Source: Baylisascaris procyonis (lineage: Eukaryota > Nematoda > Chromadorea > Rhabditida > Ascarididae). From it: DNA of 64,000 bases. Both the position numbers and the translations under genes were made by a program. The stretch spans positions 62,001 to 126,000 of the forward strand of contig JAZARR010000185.1 in the NCBI GenBank assembly GCA_037389465.1, read 5' to 3'. Below, piece after piece: positions 51,908-63,977 of this stretch (positions are counted from its first letter, which is position 1; every line of letters starts with the position of its first letter). Below the pieces are notes generated by a model. It had not been told where the DNA came from and did no database searches. It saw only the letters and a list, made by a program, of their open reading frames with translations.

Positions 51908-52368
51908 TTGCTAGATTACTTTAAAGTTGAGATTCTCTTTGTGGGCAGTACCATAATATTATCTTGCATGATCTTCTACTTTCCCTTCCTCTTCCCCTAT
52001 TTTACTGTCGTAAATTTTATGAGAGCAATTAACAAATCTCAAGCCAAGTGTAACCTTAAGTGTGAGTTCGTCGGAATGCGTAGCCACCGTACGATGACTA
52101 TTCGACGAGTCAGCGGTGCCTGTTGTCGATGATGTTCTTCCTTTTGTTCGTTTCATCCTCAGGCGCAAATGACGCCTCCATGGGCAACATATCAGTGCCA
52201 ATAGAGTGCTCGTATACCGTACATAGCAACGAATCTAAAAAATTATTGAAGGAACTTAGACGATGCTCACCAATGGTGCACATTACTTTCATGCCTCAGA
52301 TGACAATGGCATTCGATTTGTCCCTATTCAACTGTGGCATATTTGATGACAAGCATATTAACTATTGA
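51908..52368 (+). CDS. Candidate membrane or secreted protein, 47-base intron, 3' end
   Basis: The last exon (52163-52368) follows the T-rich acceptor CGTTTCATCCTCAG and encodes 67 residues to TGA, with cysteines in VPIECSYTV, LRRCSPM and FNCGIFDD and sequons NIS and NES. A 47-base intron (GTGCCT at 52116) joins it in phase 1 to a frame ending RTMTIRRVSG. That frame is open back to 51908 through a hydrophobic stretch (FVGSTIILSCMIFYFPFLF), though an internal acceptor near 52044 could shorten it. A minus-strand frame here (51959-52201) is also protein-like with lower third-position GC, so strand choice is not secure. Product unknown. Confidence 0.4.
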
Positions 52369-55300
52369 TGACATATTAACATAACTGATATCATCTCGAA
52401 CATAATCGATGCTTGTTATACCGGTCGTATTTCATCATGATTTTCTAATTTTTGATATATGGAAAACGCATAGCACGCTCGGCTCATTGTGGAAAAAAAT
52501 TCGATTCATTCTATTGCAATCTAAAAAGCTATGTGCACAAATTTTACATGGGACTCTAGCAGAATTCACTACAACGAATTTATGAAGTTTGCAAAATAGC
52601 ACATCCACTTGGTTGGATTTGCAAGTTAATGACGATTCTTTCAGCTTGCATTCTGCAAGTTTGTATAGCTAGTTGATGGAATGTAAATACAATATTATAT
52701 TATAATTATATAACTACTATCATTAAAACGATCATGCAAATTTTGTTATAATATGCGGCATATGCTATAAGAACTTCAAATTGCCTCACATCCGAATACG
52801 ATTCGAATTAAACGAATATCCTGACCGATCCCCTGATAGAGTGATCGATTAAATGATATTGTCTTGTTGAAACATTCATCTGCGGTGATATTGGCATCCC
52901 CAACAACTCCGATGACTTTCACTTGTCTGCATTACAGCATTCCGTGATAACCTTTTGGATTTTATGATCAAAATCTGATTTCTTGCTTTTGAAAGGAATT
53001 TATTTTGCTTTCTTTTTTTTAAAAGTATTTGTTCAAATTTTTTACAGTCATGCTTCATCAGTGAAAAACTTAATATTACTTCTAAACTGCATTATCAAAG
53101 TGAACCGTTATAACCAATCTGAGAAAATATGTCGCAAAAATTTTCAATATTTTTTCAGCCAACTAGAAAAAGATTTTAAAATATTTCTCCTGCTCCTTTT
53201 ATTTAGTGCAAAAACTATAAATAATATGGGGACATCATCAGGAAAAATTTTGTCACTGAGGGTGTTAGTATTTAGAAGCGAACGGTTTTTCATAAGCAGC
53301 AACTTACAAGTTTTAAATTCTATAATACTACCTGTTTGAACCCATTCATGTGATAGTTGTTACACCTTCTCACAGCGAATGACTATATTCTAACGATTTT
53401 AATGCTATGCAAAAAATGCAGTCCACGTAAGATTGTGTAAATTCGCATTAAGCGATCTGTACAAATATCCTATTCTTGATGCACTTTTAACTTTGAATTT
53501 CAAATTTTTTGCCGCAGTTACCATGATGAGTTAAAGTAAGGTACCGTGCAAAACTAAGGTGATCAACGGACAATACGATATGTTAGAAAGCAATGCGATT
53601 TGCAACAAGTCCTACTAAACCATTGCATTGCTGTTCTCAGTGCAAACAAACATAAAGGAAAGAATCAGTTAGTGGCGTAAAATCATGATCCGAATTATTT
53701 ACAAATGAATTTCACATGCAATGCTTATGCTTTTTGTGAATGTAAAATTTAAAAGATTTAAAATCTTTATTTTTAGATACGTCGATAAAAAGCAATTCGA
53801 TTGCAAAATATCGCATAATGCAAACATGCAATCAACTAATAAAATCAAACAAAAACATTCACATGTGCTTTCAATAAACACTGCAAAATGAACATCGAAT
53901 GCGCTTCACACCCAATTACTATTTGGAGCATGCAAATTTGTTGCAATTGCGTAATGCATAACGATAACATCGCACACCTTCGAGATCATGAGATCTGAGA
54001 TGGACATTTATACTGAATTGCTTAACTTGGCAGTGATCATTCAAATGAATGATGCGGCAACTTATATTGCTTTCACCTTCAACCGTCAACCTTCATAGGT
54101 CGAACATTGCAGGAAGACTGGAGGTTTAAAATGCCTGGGTTATCATCGTCAACATTGAACTTACTCCATCTTTAGCTGCGAAGTATGATTTATATTGAAC
54201 GAAACCAGTTGAAATTGTAGTTATGAGCTCTCAACTTCACTCCCTTTTTATCTAACTAATCAAGCTAAGTGAAATCCACCCTTCATTTGTTATGTTTTAT
54301 CAGAACTCGATCATAAAAGTGGTGCTCTGATAGGAGAAGTCGCAAGGCCCTTCATTCCACTTTTTCAATAAAAAACCACAACGGAGTAATAGCCTTCATT
54401 TTGAAAAGTTCTGCTCCACTTTCATGTACCATAGCTTTCAATTTTAAATAACCTTCCAACCAACTTACAGCAATAGACTTTCGGCCAAATTTTTCAGAAA
54501 TTTCAGAAAAAAATATCGAGAAAATTTTCACAATGGTAGCGATGAATCCAAATCGAGTTTTAAGAATTTTTTTTACAAGGGAAATGACTAAAAAAGAGAT
54601 CAACTGTTAATAACAATTACCCAAAATGCATCATAATTTGGCAAAAACATGAAAAAAGATTAAACAATGCAATAACGAACATGAAAGTATATGAATTACT
54701 TTGCGTAGAAGAACATTTCCTCTCAAACAAAAATTATAAAGTAGATGCAATTTCGGTCGCTTAGGCTCTGAAGCCACAGACAATCGAAGTTTTCGCTTAG
54801 AAAAAAAGAGCGCAAAAAATGTCTCCTACTTCCTCTGAGTACAAACTATCAAATATACAACATTTAGCAACCGTTCTTTTCTACTTACTTCTGTATTGGC
54901 ATATTCTTTCTTTATATAGTTGTATGGAAATTTGTGTTTGCTTACAGACGCATTATGAAAACGCTTTAATCAAGTCTAGAAGTAAAGATGGGCATATCTA
55001 TCTGTCTGCCTTATAATTTCAAATTGGGAACTATTTTAGATGAATTAGAAAAATTGCTTATAATCTATGGCGTATGTTGATCACCCGTTCACATATTAGG
55101 TATGAAAGGAGTTATAAGCTGTTGAATGTGCCTTAAGGTGTGCATGCATTTTTATGGGAGATCGAGATCATCAGCAAGCGATCGAGCTGAATTTTAGAAT
55201 CGATCGCATCGAGGTGACATATTTCATCTAGAAAATCTGTATGAGAGTTTGGAATAGCTAAATTATGAACGCCTTGTCGAGCATGCTCAGTTATTTGCTG

Positions 55301-55525
55301 AAATTGATGAATTTACAGATGAAAGGCCAGATGAAAGAATTTACGGGAAACCCATATTCCGGTTGGCGCACTTTTCCACAGCGTTCGTGAAGATGCACGG
55401 TGAAAAAGCAACAAGAACCAAGAAATAATCTATCATCTATAGCATTAGTCCACAACATGCATCGTGCGCCTAGCAATTTTAATTCAAGACCTAACTGTAA
55501 TGAGTGGCATGGAGCATGGAAGAGT

Positions 55526-55528
<3 letters not shown>
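52369..55528. other. Intergenic, very AT-rich
   Basis: No supported gene. A minus-strand frame at 54352-54603 has a T-rich acceptor and a GTAAGT donor but AT-driven composition and no family match. Confidence 0.5.

Positions 55529-55606
<78 letters not shown>
55529..55606. repeat. (TA)n microsatellite
   Basis: Perfect TA repeat of 78 bases, about 210 bases downstream of the receptor gene's stop codon. Confidence 0.97.
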
Positions 55607-55610
<4 letters not shown>

Positions 55611-55814
55611 TCTACAGCGCGTTATATGTCTGCAACACAGTTTAGTGTTGAAAATGACGAGTTCAGTCCAGGGTTCAAACTGAATTTCTTTTTTACCTAA
55701 CACGCTCGGAGTCCCTCGTTCAGAACAAATGCTTCATCAAAAAAATGTGCGAGACGACATAATACTACTTACATTAGAATGCCTAATTTAAAAAAGAAAA
55801 ATTGCTTTTTAACT

Positions 55815-58800
55815 TCAAAGAAAATTCTCATTTTGGCATGTTTTATGATAATTTCGCAACGACGTTCGTGTACAAGTCGAGTAGAGAGCGGTAAATGATG
55901 TGGAAATACGTGTGAATGTTAATTTAATTTTGCGCCAAATCTGACAACAACAAACCTTCCTACGTAACGCCGGTGTGCGTACCGATACAAGTAAAGGATT
56001 GAAGAGTGGATCGGTAAATGCGGCTATTCGAGCCAATTGATACCACTGTGCTTTTTCGGCCACATCCTCACGATTATGAACACAAAACACGGCAATTTCA
56101 ATGAATGTTTGTCCAGCAATCGACACGAAATAAGCACCAATCGAGAGCAACAATGTGTTGAATAAAGTTTCACGCCGACGTTGCGGTGCTTGATCACTGA
56201 AAAAGTGTTACGTTTTATTTAGAAAATCATTTAGATATTCACCCTTGCAGTAAATATTTATTGAAGGGATCTTTTGAAAAAATAGAAAAAAAATTCACTC
56301 TTAGAAAAAACTTTTACGATAAAAATTTTGCGATAGCAAGATTTAAGCGTCTCTAATTTCGTCGTACTAGATGACTAGGATAAATTTAGAGATCAAAGTG
56401 ATTTGATACTGAAGTTACATTATTACAATTGAAACCGTATTTCTTAGAGAACAGGTATGACGTTACTAATAAAAAAATAGAACAAACCAATGAAACTACC
56501 CTAGGACCTCGGGAGTGAGTTTAGAGACAGCTCTGACCGATTTCAAAAAAAAAAAAGCCAGATAATGTTAGGGTTATAATCTTAGAGACAGCTGTAACCC
56601 TAAGGCCGCTATCTCCTTTCAGCCTCAGAAAGAACTACCAGATAAAAATAAAGAACATTTCGACTCAAAAATAAAGTGAGAATTAATTTTCTAAAGCTCT
56701 TTTCTATTTCAAAATTACCTATTAAGTGAGTAAATCTCAGCAAGAAATAAAGCATTTTATACCAACCGTACACCGTTCATAAGTAGATGATGTTGTTTGC
56801 GTACTTTCCAATGACAGCCCATTGTTGTCATAAAAATAATCAACGAGAAAATGAGGAATGTTATAGTGAAGAATGTATGCCCACGAAGAAGATAAACACC
56901 GAAATTATGGAATGGTGCCACACGATCACAACGCTCTCCAATTTCCGCATACTCCGATACTGCCTTACTGAAATTTACTTTCCTAATATTGCAAAAAATC
57001 AATGGGATAATAAATAATTAATACGGTGATAATAAATCAGCATGCTAATAATGAATATTATGATAATAACTGAATTTATCTGATATTAATGAATTTTAAT
57101 AACAATAATAAATTAGTATGATAATCATGAATTGATAGCACATCGTAGTATGATTAATGAACATCGAAGATTTTACTTACCACCTGGAATAATGATTATA
57201 TTATTAAAGTACTTTAAGTGCTTATTAGGCACAAATATTTTCGAAATATTCAGCACTCATCAATTGATTATTTCTTTTACTGCTCTCCTCATGTTCTAAT
57301 CACTTGTCATACATCTCCCGCCCCGCGCCCCTCTTTTGCTCCTTGCTATGAAAATGTGCATCATGGCGACAACTCATCCCTGCGTATATGTATATGTCTG
57401 CCCACCTGTCTAATCCAGAGTTTCAGCTCAAGGACTACTGAAGTCGGACCATAAAAATTAGTACGTATAATATACACCATTAGGTGGCTTCCAAATGGAA
57501 AAATTTATATATCCAAAGGTTGGATTCCCATCATATATCGGTCGAGTCATGGAAAGGCAAGGCGAGTTTTTTACAAAAGACTTATATGGATGGTCGAATC
57601 ACGTAGGACATTTAGGCATCATCCTCCAAACTTTGTATTGGTATTTCTGAAGGAGACGCAAAGCGCGCATCATAAAGCTCCTCTGGCGTGCTTCCCCACT
57701 TACTAACAAGCCGGAATATATGTCATGGGGGTACTCAGTCTTTCATATCAGACTCAGTCAGCAAATCAGATAATCATATGAATAATTCATTGCTAAGAGT
57801 AGTGATGAACAACTCAAAACCAAACAAATGTGATAAAGAGACATGATAAATGATAGGAGTGTTTGCATATTCACGATAATCATTACTAAAATATGCAAAT
57901 GAACGGCTTCATTCGTTCTGCAAAATATCCATCGAGAAGGATAATTTATCGTGTATGGAAGGAGTAAGCAGACATTTAGCTGATAATGCTTTGCAATCTT
58001 CCTTCTACGAAACAATATGAAGATGCGAATTGACGATAAATGAAAAAAAGTTGTAGGAATCAGACGAACCAGAATGGGAAATTTCCTACTGTATCTTTTT
58101 TTTTTCTGATGAGTGAATATTCCATTGATATTGGTTTCGACGTTGCTCGCACTACTGTGTATAATTTTTCAACTTCCCGGCAAATCGTTAAATAAAATGC
58201 TTTTCGCCTAATTTTGCGCTCCCTTCCTAGTATAATAAATGCGTCAAATGTTTGAGCTTCCTGTTTAGTGCAACAAGAAAACTATTTTAGAAGGGAAAGA
58301 CAACAGGGTTGAAGAGGGTGGCAGGAGGAGGAAGGGAGAAACAGGAGCCGAGGAATGGAACATACTTAACAGAACAGTTCTTAACCTTGTGCAATCAAGT
58401 GAATCTCTACTTGAAGCCAGTCGAGTGAACATTTCGTCGATACTGTGGATAGCAGTGAATTGAAGTGCCGAAAAGACAATGTGAGTCATGAATAAAAGTA
58501 ACCATACCAATGAAAATACTGCCACAACACAAATCTTCGACAAATGAATCGCTTTACCCTCCATCGAACGATGGATGACCACCTGAAATTATCGCCAAAA
58601 ATATGGATATTTTTTTATTTTTCTACCAGTTGCTTTAAAAAAAGTCGATGTTTCTGGTGAGCAAAAATGGAACATCGATCCGTTCAGATTGAACTCCTAC
58701 TTCAAAGCCACAAGGAAGCAATTCATTGCAGGCTGTCATTCGATGAGCCGCACGATGAAAAAATATGGTCGGATTACGTTTTCCTGTGTTTAAGTGTTTT

Positions 58801-61800
58801 GCAGCATCAAGCATGCCGGTGAATTCGTTTACGGTCTCCATCTCGTTCCCACAAAAATTTGCGGACTCAGATTACTCTTGGTGTGTTAATAATTAACGCA
58901 GAAAGTGAACGAGTAAATCAACGGATTTAGGGCCTATGCTTAGTGTTGATTACGCCTTTGAAATTTTTATCGCTGAAAGTGCTGCCACTCCCAAATTGCT
59001 GCTGTTTGAAAAGCAAGTAGAAAAACCAGTGTAAATCTATACTGATATGACTTCGCCCTAGTGCTATCCTACAAGACAATGTATTTCATCGTTGCCAGCC
59101 TCAAAGACTGTATGCCCCCACTCTCGATCGCCTTTGCTTTTTGTTTTCTGCGAAAACTACGATCGATATATATGTAATTCACAACTTACTGTTTGAACTT
59201 GTTGAGCGAAGGGCATATTTTTCATTGTAGACTACGTGGTAATGAAGTAAAACGTAACATACAAGAACAAGGACGAGTAGGTTAGTGAGTCCAAGCAAAG
59301 AGCCGTTCTGCGCTAACGAATAGAGCGTCTCCTGGATGACATGCCGATTAAAATCACTCGCAGCAAATAAATGCGTATTTAATGTTTCGGCGATTGCCAA
59401 TGATGGACTTATCGAACCTTCGAAACTCTGCAACGAAAAAAATCCTTGTTCTACATATTGCGATGAATAAAAAGTGAAAAATATGTTAAAGAATATAGGG
59501 CAATGTGTGCTTATACATGCCATTCATCCAACACTACCAACTTTTATTGTTTGCCTCATATTTCAATTTGCTCAATTGTTTATGCAAACAACTTCAAGAA
59601 ATTTCACCCTATTCGATAGACTTTCACTCTATACAATCACATACAAAATCTACTCTATCGATGCCAGTTTCATACAATTATTGACGCATATTTAGCGGGA
59701 TATTATCGAAATCATTTGCATATGAGAAGAATATTGAAATTTTGATTGTTCATCGCCTCATTACATATCAAATAACCTTTGACCTGTGACAGGTATATTA
59801 AAAGTGTATAAATGAATTTAAATGCAAGCATAGGAACTCGTCAATTTCGATAAAAAACACAAAAACACACTAACAGAAATAACTCCATTAAACTTTACGA
59901 TGATTCTTTTCGCTATGAACGGTGAAATTTCAGATATTTCCTCCGACAAGTAATTTCTTTGCAGTACAACCTATGTTTTCAACAGGAAAGAATATATTAG
60001 GCACTTTCGGCTATCCCTTTTCTGTATTTACGTTGAAGATTACTGAAAGGAAAATGAAGTCAATACTATTCGCCCTGTTCTTGATAGTCAGTCTTCCAGG
60101 GCTTCCACCGTATTAGCGAAATGGACCTGGCTGGGGGACCCCCTCCCCCCTTTACTTCTTCCTTTCCCCCCTCCTATCCAATTGTTAGTGGGGGGAAGCA
60201 AGAATAAGTACTAAGTAATGTCGGGTTTTATCATGAAAATTTCAATGCTTTAAGCATACGATGATAATTGTGTCCTACTCCAGTGAGATCATTTTTCTTT
60301 GTAAGTTTTCTTCCGAACGTCGCAAGTTGAGTCGAATGCTTTTACTAGCAGCCAATTATGATTATTTGTGAACCCAGCAAAACGATCCGATGAAACTTAA
60401 TCTACACACTAAGCAAACAAAACACGAGCGTATTTTCTGATGCTGTTTTTAGTCTGTGATGAAATTATTTCAGACCAAATCAAAGTTAATTTACTGTAGC
60501 CTAACGTTCCATGATCGGAGCCGCGGTCAAAACGCTTTTAGGCTCCAGAGTTCGAAACGGAGCCAAATGTCGTTCCAAGCTGGTGACACTTCACAAACTC
60601 AACTGACATAATGAGTGCTAACCTCATCAGAAAGCTGTCCATATGGTTTTTCGTCGAGCAAATCGCTAAAAAGGCATATGAAAGAGGCAGTAAAGAGGAC
60701 ATTGGAGAAAAGAATATTGAAAATAAAGAGAATAGTTGCAGTTGATAGATGATCTTTGGTCTGCAGTAAAAGTGTTGACAACATTATCGTATTTGCAATA
60801 ACAAGCACCAATAGAAATGCTTCAATCGCTAGACCAATTTCAGCCAATCTCGCGATCATCCTATAAAATAAATTATTGAAAATTTTTATAAACCGAGTAA
60901 ATCTTTTGCTTCAAAGCATTTCAACTCTCTAGTGTAAAATAATGGCAACAATTGCGCTATAGGACAAGGTATATGGTGCATGTGTATTATATAAGAGTAG
61001 CGAGTGCTGAAATATTTCAACGTTGTAATTCCGAAACGCAAACCACCAACTATAATGACTTCTCTTCATGAGGCTAAATAAATAGTTGTATAGGACAATA
61101 ACTTCATCTGGGACTAACAATTAAAATTCAAAAAAGAAGAAATGGCAAACTGCTTAATAACGGGCAAAAAATGAGCGCACTTAGATAGTACCCCAATGAA
61201 GTTTAATCGATTCATCTTACTGAAGTCAAGATGATTGCCAAAAGTTCCTTCGTACCTATTACTTTGATTGTTCAAAACGAGTAATCCCTGCCTCATATGG
61301 TAACATTTTAAATAGAGGACATTCGTAGAGATTCAATAATCTTCTAGAATCCCATTTCTGGAACTTGAATTGGCAGAAACTAAAATAAAACTGAATTGAT
61401 AATATCCAGACGCAACTTTTTAAATAACGTATGTTTATTTAATGCAGCTTTTTCCCGACTTGGACATTCTAGCTTCGTTTCTGTTTTTTTTCTGAAACAG
61501 CTCAATTCAACCAGTTCTTTTTCAAATTCTTATGATGCTTACCAACTAGTCTAACGTCATACTTATGAGTATAAAGCTTCCTTTATGAATTAAGTAATAT
61601 TCAAAACAATGTGGTACAAACTAGCAACAATTAGCGACGAACGGTAGTGTAACCTGAATTTCTTGGCATTAGGTACATTTGCATATGCTTCATTTGTTGA
61701 ATTACAATCCTGATCAAACTCTTCGCCTTCATAATTCAAATCGGTTGCATTTATTGTGTCGTCGTCACCGTCACCAGCATATAGGAGCAGCTGAGTGTTA

Positions 61801-61818
61801 TCGGCATGTGTAGCGCAT
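55815..61818 (-). CDS. Seven-transmembrane class A-like receptor (GPCR), six exons
   Basis: Exons on the minus strand: 61818-61654, 60860-60623, 59427-59236, 58582-58386, 56967-56767 and 56196-55815 (TGA). All junction phases agree. The first exon is acidic ectodomain with sequons (NAT, NST) and two cysteines. TM1-TM2 are in the second exon (LLVLVIANTIML; ILFIFNILFSNVLF), TM3 in the third, TM4 in the fourth (VVAVFSLVWLLLFMTHIVF), TM5 in the fifth, and TM6-TM7 plus a 47-residue basic tail in the last. TM7 reads FTDPLFNPLLVSVRTPALRR, so NPxxY has become NPLLV. TM3 ends HYHVVIHRSM, where DRY is expected. Acceptors are of TTTCAG or TTGCAG type. The ligand is unknown; a nematode-expanded peptide-receptor-like family is likely. 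Confidence 0.85.
58635..58841 (-). other. Coding-like open frame inside a receptor intron
   Basis: In the intron between the TM3 and TM4 exons, a GC-rich frame runs ATG to TAA for 68 codons (ETVNEFTGMLDAAKHLNTGK, then MTACNELLPCGFE). Possible phase-0 edges exist (CTGAG before TCC; GAA before GTAGGA), so a symmetric cassette exon is conceivable, but it would lengthen intracellular loop 2 by some 55 residues. A plus-strand frame is also open across it. Confidence 0.3.
60156..60204. other. Imperfect inverted repeat, C6/G6 hairpin
   Basis: A pyrimidine arm ending CCCCCC at 60171 pairs with a purine arm starting GGGGGG at 60190. There is one mismatch and one bulge over about 15 pairs and an 18-base loop. 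It lies in the intron between the TM2 and TM3 exons and would fold well in the pre-mRNA. Confidence 0.6.
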
Positions 61819-62590
61819 CTGAAAGCACACTAAAAAGCAATCGTTACTGAAAATATTATTCATTTTCAGGAGTTATTAATTACCTTTTTTCTTTCCTTTT
61901 AGTACTTCCCTTTTTGGAATAAAATGTTTTCTTTGAGATCCATTTTTTATGGACTTGAAAAATTTACTTAGACGGAAGTAATCGGATTGCGGGTAAGGCT
62001 TGATTTGAAACCTTTGAAATGGTAACTGGTGGGAAAAGCAAGTTGCTGATTTGAAGCAGTTCACTTTGATAATTTTGTTGATTTAAATCAAAAAAAATTT
62101 TTAGGTAATAGAAAAAATTGCTCCGCAGCCACAACAACTTCACAGCACTGAAAAAAAAAGCATTTAATATCTCTAGCTGATGTAAGAAAAATGCTCGTCC
62201 ACTAACTAGCTGATTAATGCATTAATGCATTAATCTCCTTTCTCTATGGTCCCTTATAAATTTAGGGAAACTAATAATCCTGGAGAGTGTGTGGAAGCGA
62301 GGTAATTGTGATAATGTGCACATTCGGGCACACGATTCTCAGGAATCTCTCTCTCCTCTCATAGCAAATTGATGTAACGTGATACAACACACAACTCAGT
62401 GCTCAATATTCCCAGCAATCCCGCAAGATTATAATACCTATAGACTGATCGATAACTACTCTTAATACCCGTGCAAGCTTACAACGTCTATGAATCGCAG
62501 TTTCATATTGTGTATAGAAATTTTATAGAAGACTACTTTAACCTTGTCGGTGCAGTTTTGTCGATGCAGCTTAATGCAGTCAACAGCTAC

Positions 62591-62773
62591 CTGATAGCAT
62601 TGTCGATGGTTCGTTGCAATTTTATAGCAGCTAAACTGAAATGCTGCAGAAGAAGCCGCGTTTTGAGAACAATCTGTGGCAGCTGGCTGTCACTACTGAT
62701 CGCACCAATCAAATTCGTGCTGCAATTCAACGATTTTTTCATTGCAATTGAAACACTTTCATAATTTAATTTC
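62591..62773 (-). CDS. Candidate ectodomain exon of the receptor
   Basis: The frame reads KKSLNCSTNLIGAISSDSQL and then LPQIVLKTRLLLQHFSLAAI, ending in phase 2 at ATCAG before GTAGCT. The next exon (61818) needs exactly that phase. A sequon (NCS) and one cysteine suit an extracellular domain. The 5' edge is uncertain: 62773 (after TTGAAG) or 62755 (after TGAAAG), both weak acceptors in the right phase. A plus-strand frame of 97 codons over the same bases is regarded as its shadow. Confidence 0.55.
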
Positions 62774-63789
62774 CTTCAAGTCTGGATGAAGTCTATTTCG
62801 GTCTATCAAATCTATTCTTTCGTCTGTTTTGATACAGGAGTTTAAATCATCTTAATGCATTTAAAATTCATCATAGGATAATCTACACAAATGTGAAAGT
62901 GATTGAATTCAGTGTAGTTAAAAAAGAATAGCTCATTTCATTTACTCTTGCTGACAGGAGGGCATAAAGTGGCTTCCATTTTCTTTACTCTGCATCGGAG
63001 GTTACTAGGAACGATTTTCGTGAAAATCAGCGTATGTAATCTGGATTTAATTTCCTCTGGTAACCAAACGGTTTTCAACGCGTTAAAAACATCCTTCTAA
63101 AAAATGGGCGATTGGGAGGGAGTGAAAAAGGGCGGCAGCAGAGTGAGAAACCCAACTGCTGACCTACACCCAATAAGATATTGAAAAGTAATTTGTATAG
63201 CGCAAAGTGCAACATTATCTAGCCACGTGGAGGAAAAATTTGATGTGGAATGAAGAAAAAAAAATTTGATAAATGCGTAAAACATGTCAGTTAAACAATG
63301 CAAGCAAAACGATCAAATATACTCATGGGATTTTCAGAACGAAATGAATTGGATGAATTATCGCAAAATTCGCGAAAAACTTTCTCTTCATAACTTTACG
63401 ATATATTTTTTGTTGTTTCAGCTCCCTCGGTAATATTGCTTCCATAGTTACCTGTAATTCTTTTAGCTGCATTACCTGAACTCTATTCAGTCTTGATCAG
63501 CTACATTATCGCTTATGAAACTTCCGTCTGTTTCACTTTCATCTGTCTACTTACATTCATATTTCTGGATGTGAGTTATATAGGGATATGGCAGACCTAT
63601 CAAGAACATTGACATAAGCAGCATCCGAATTACCTCAGAGCCCACCTGCTTATGTTCACACTATACGATAGATGACATGAAGATTTTATTTAGTAACCGA
63701 ATACTGCTATAAGCATAGAAGAGGACACTAGCAATATTTTTCTAAAATTATTGATTCTTATATGCTAATTAAAGAATAGGTATATTCAC

Positions 63790-63977
63790 CTGAGCATATT
63801 CATGAAGACTGTATCGTTTGATAGTGCCTCTCCAAGAGATATACTAGCTCGTGGATCGTTACTGTAGAAATCGTCAAATGTATAGCAACTCCGAGAGAAA
63901 CGTCGAAAAAATGCACGCATTTTGATTAGACGAACTGTTGAACGGCCCGAGCAAATCTTGAAAGGTAAAAAATTCAT
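63790..63977 (-). CDS. Candidate N-terminal or upstream exon, open to the window edge
   Basis: The frame ends at CTCAG before GTGAAT in phase 2, matching the following ectodomain exons. It reads ICSGRSTVRLIKMRAFFRRF, then SRSCYTFDDFYSNDPRASIS, then LGEALSNDTVFMNML. It may begin at the acceptor TTTACCTTTCAAG (exon start 63956) or at the ATG at 63977; an in-frame TGA lies just upstream of that ATG. There is no signal peptide, so if it belongs to the receptor, the first exon is beyond the right edge. It could also belong to another gene. Confidence 0.5.

Noticed and set aside
52983..53339. Plus-strand 118-codon hydrophobic frame
   Set aside because: Very AT-rich, Phe/Leu/Ile/Lys composition expected from T-rich and A-rich runs; no splice evidence.
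60039..60116. Plus-strand start MKSILFALFLIVSLPGLPPY resembling a signal peptide
   Set aside because: Stops after 20 residues, inside an intron of the receptor gene, with no convincing acceptor before it or exon after it.
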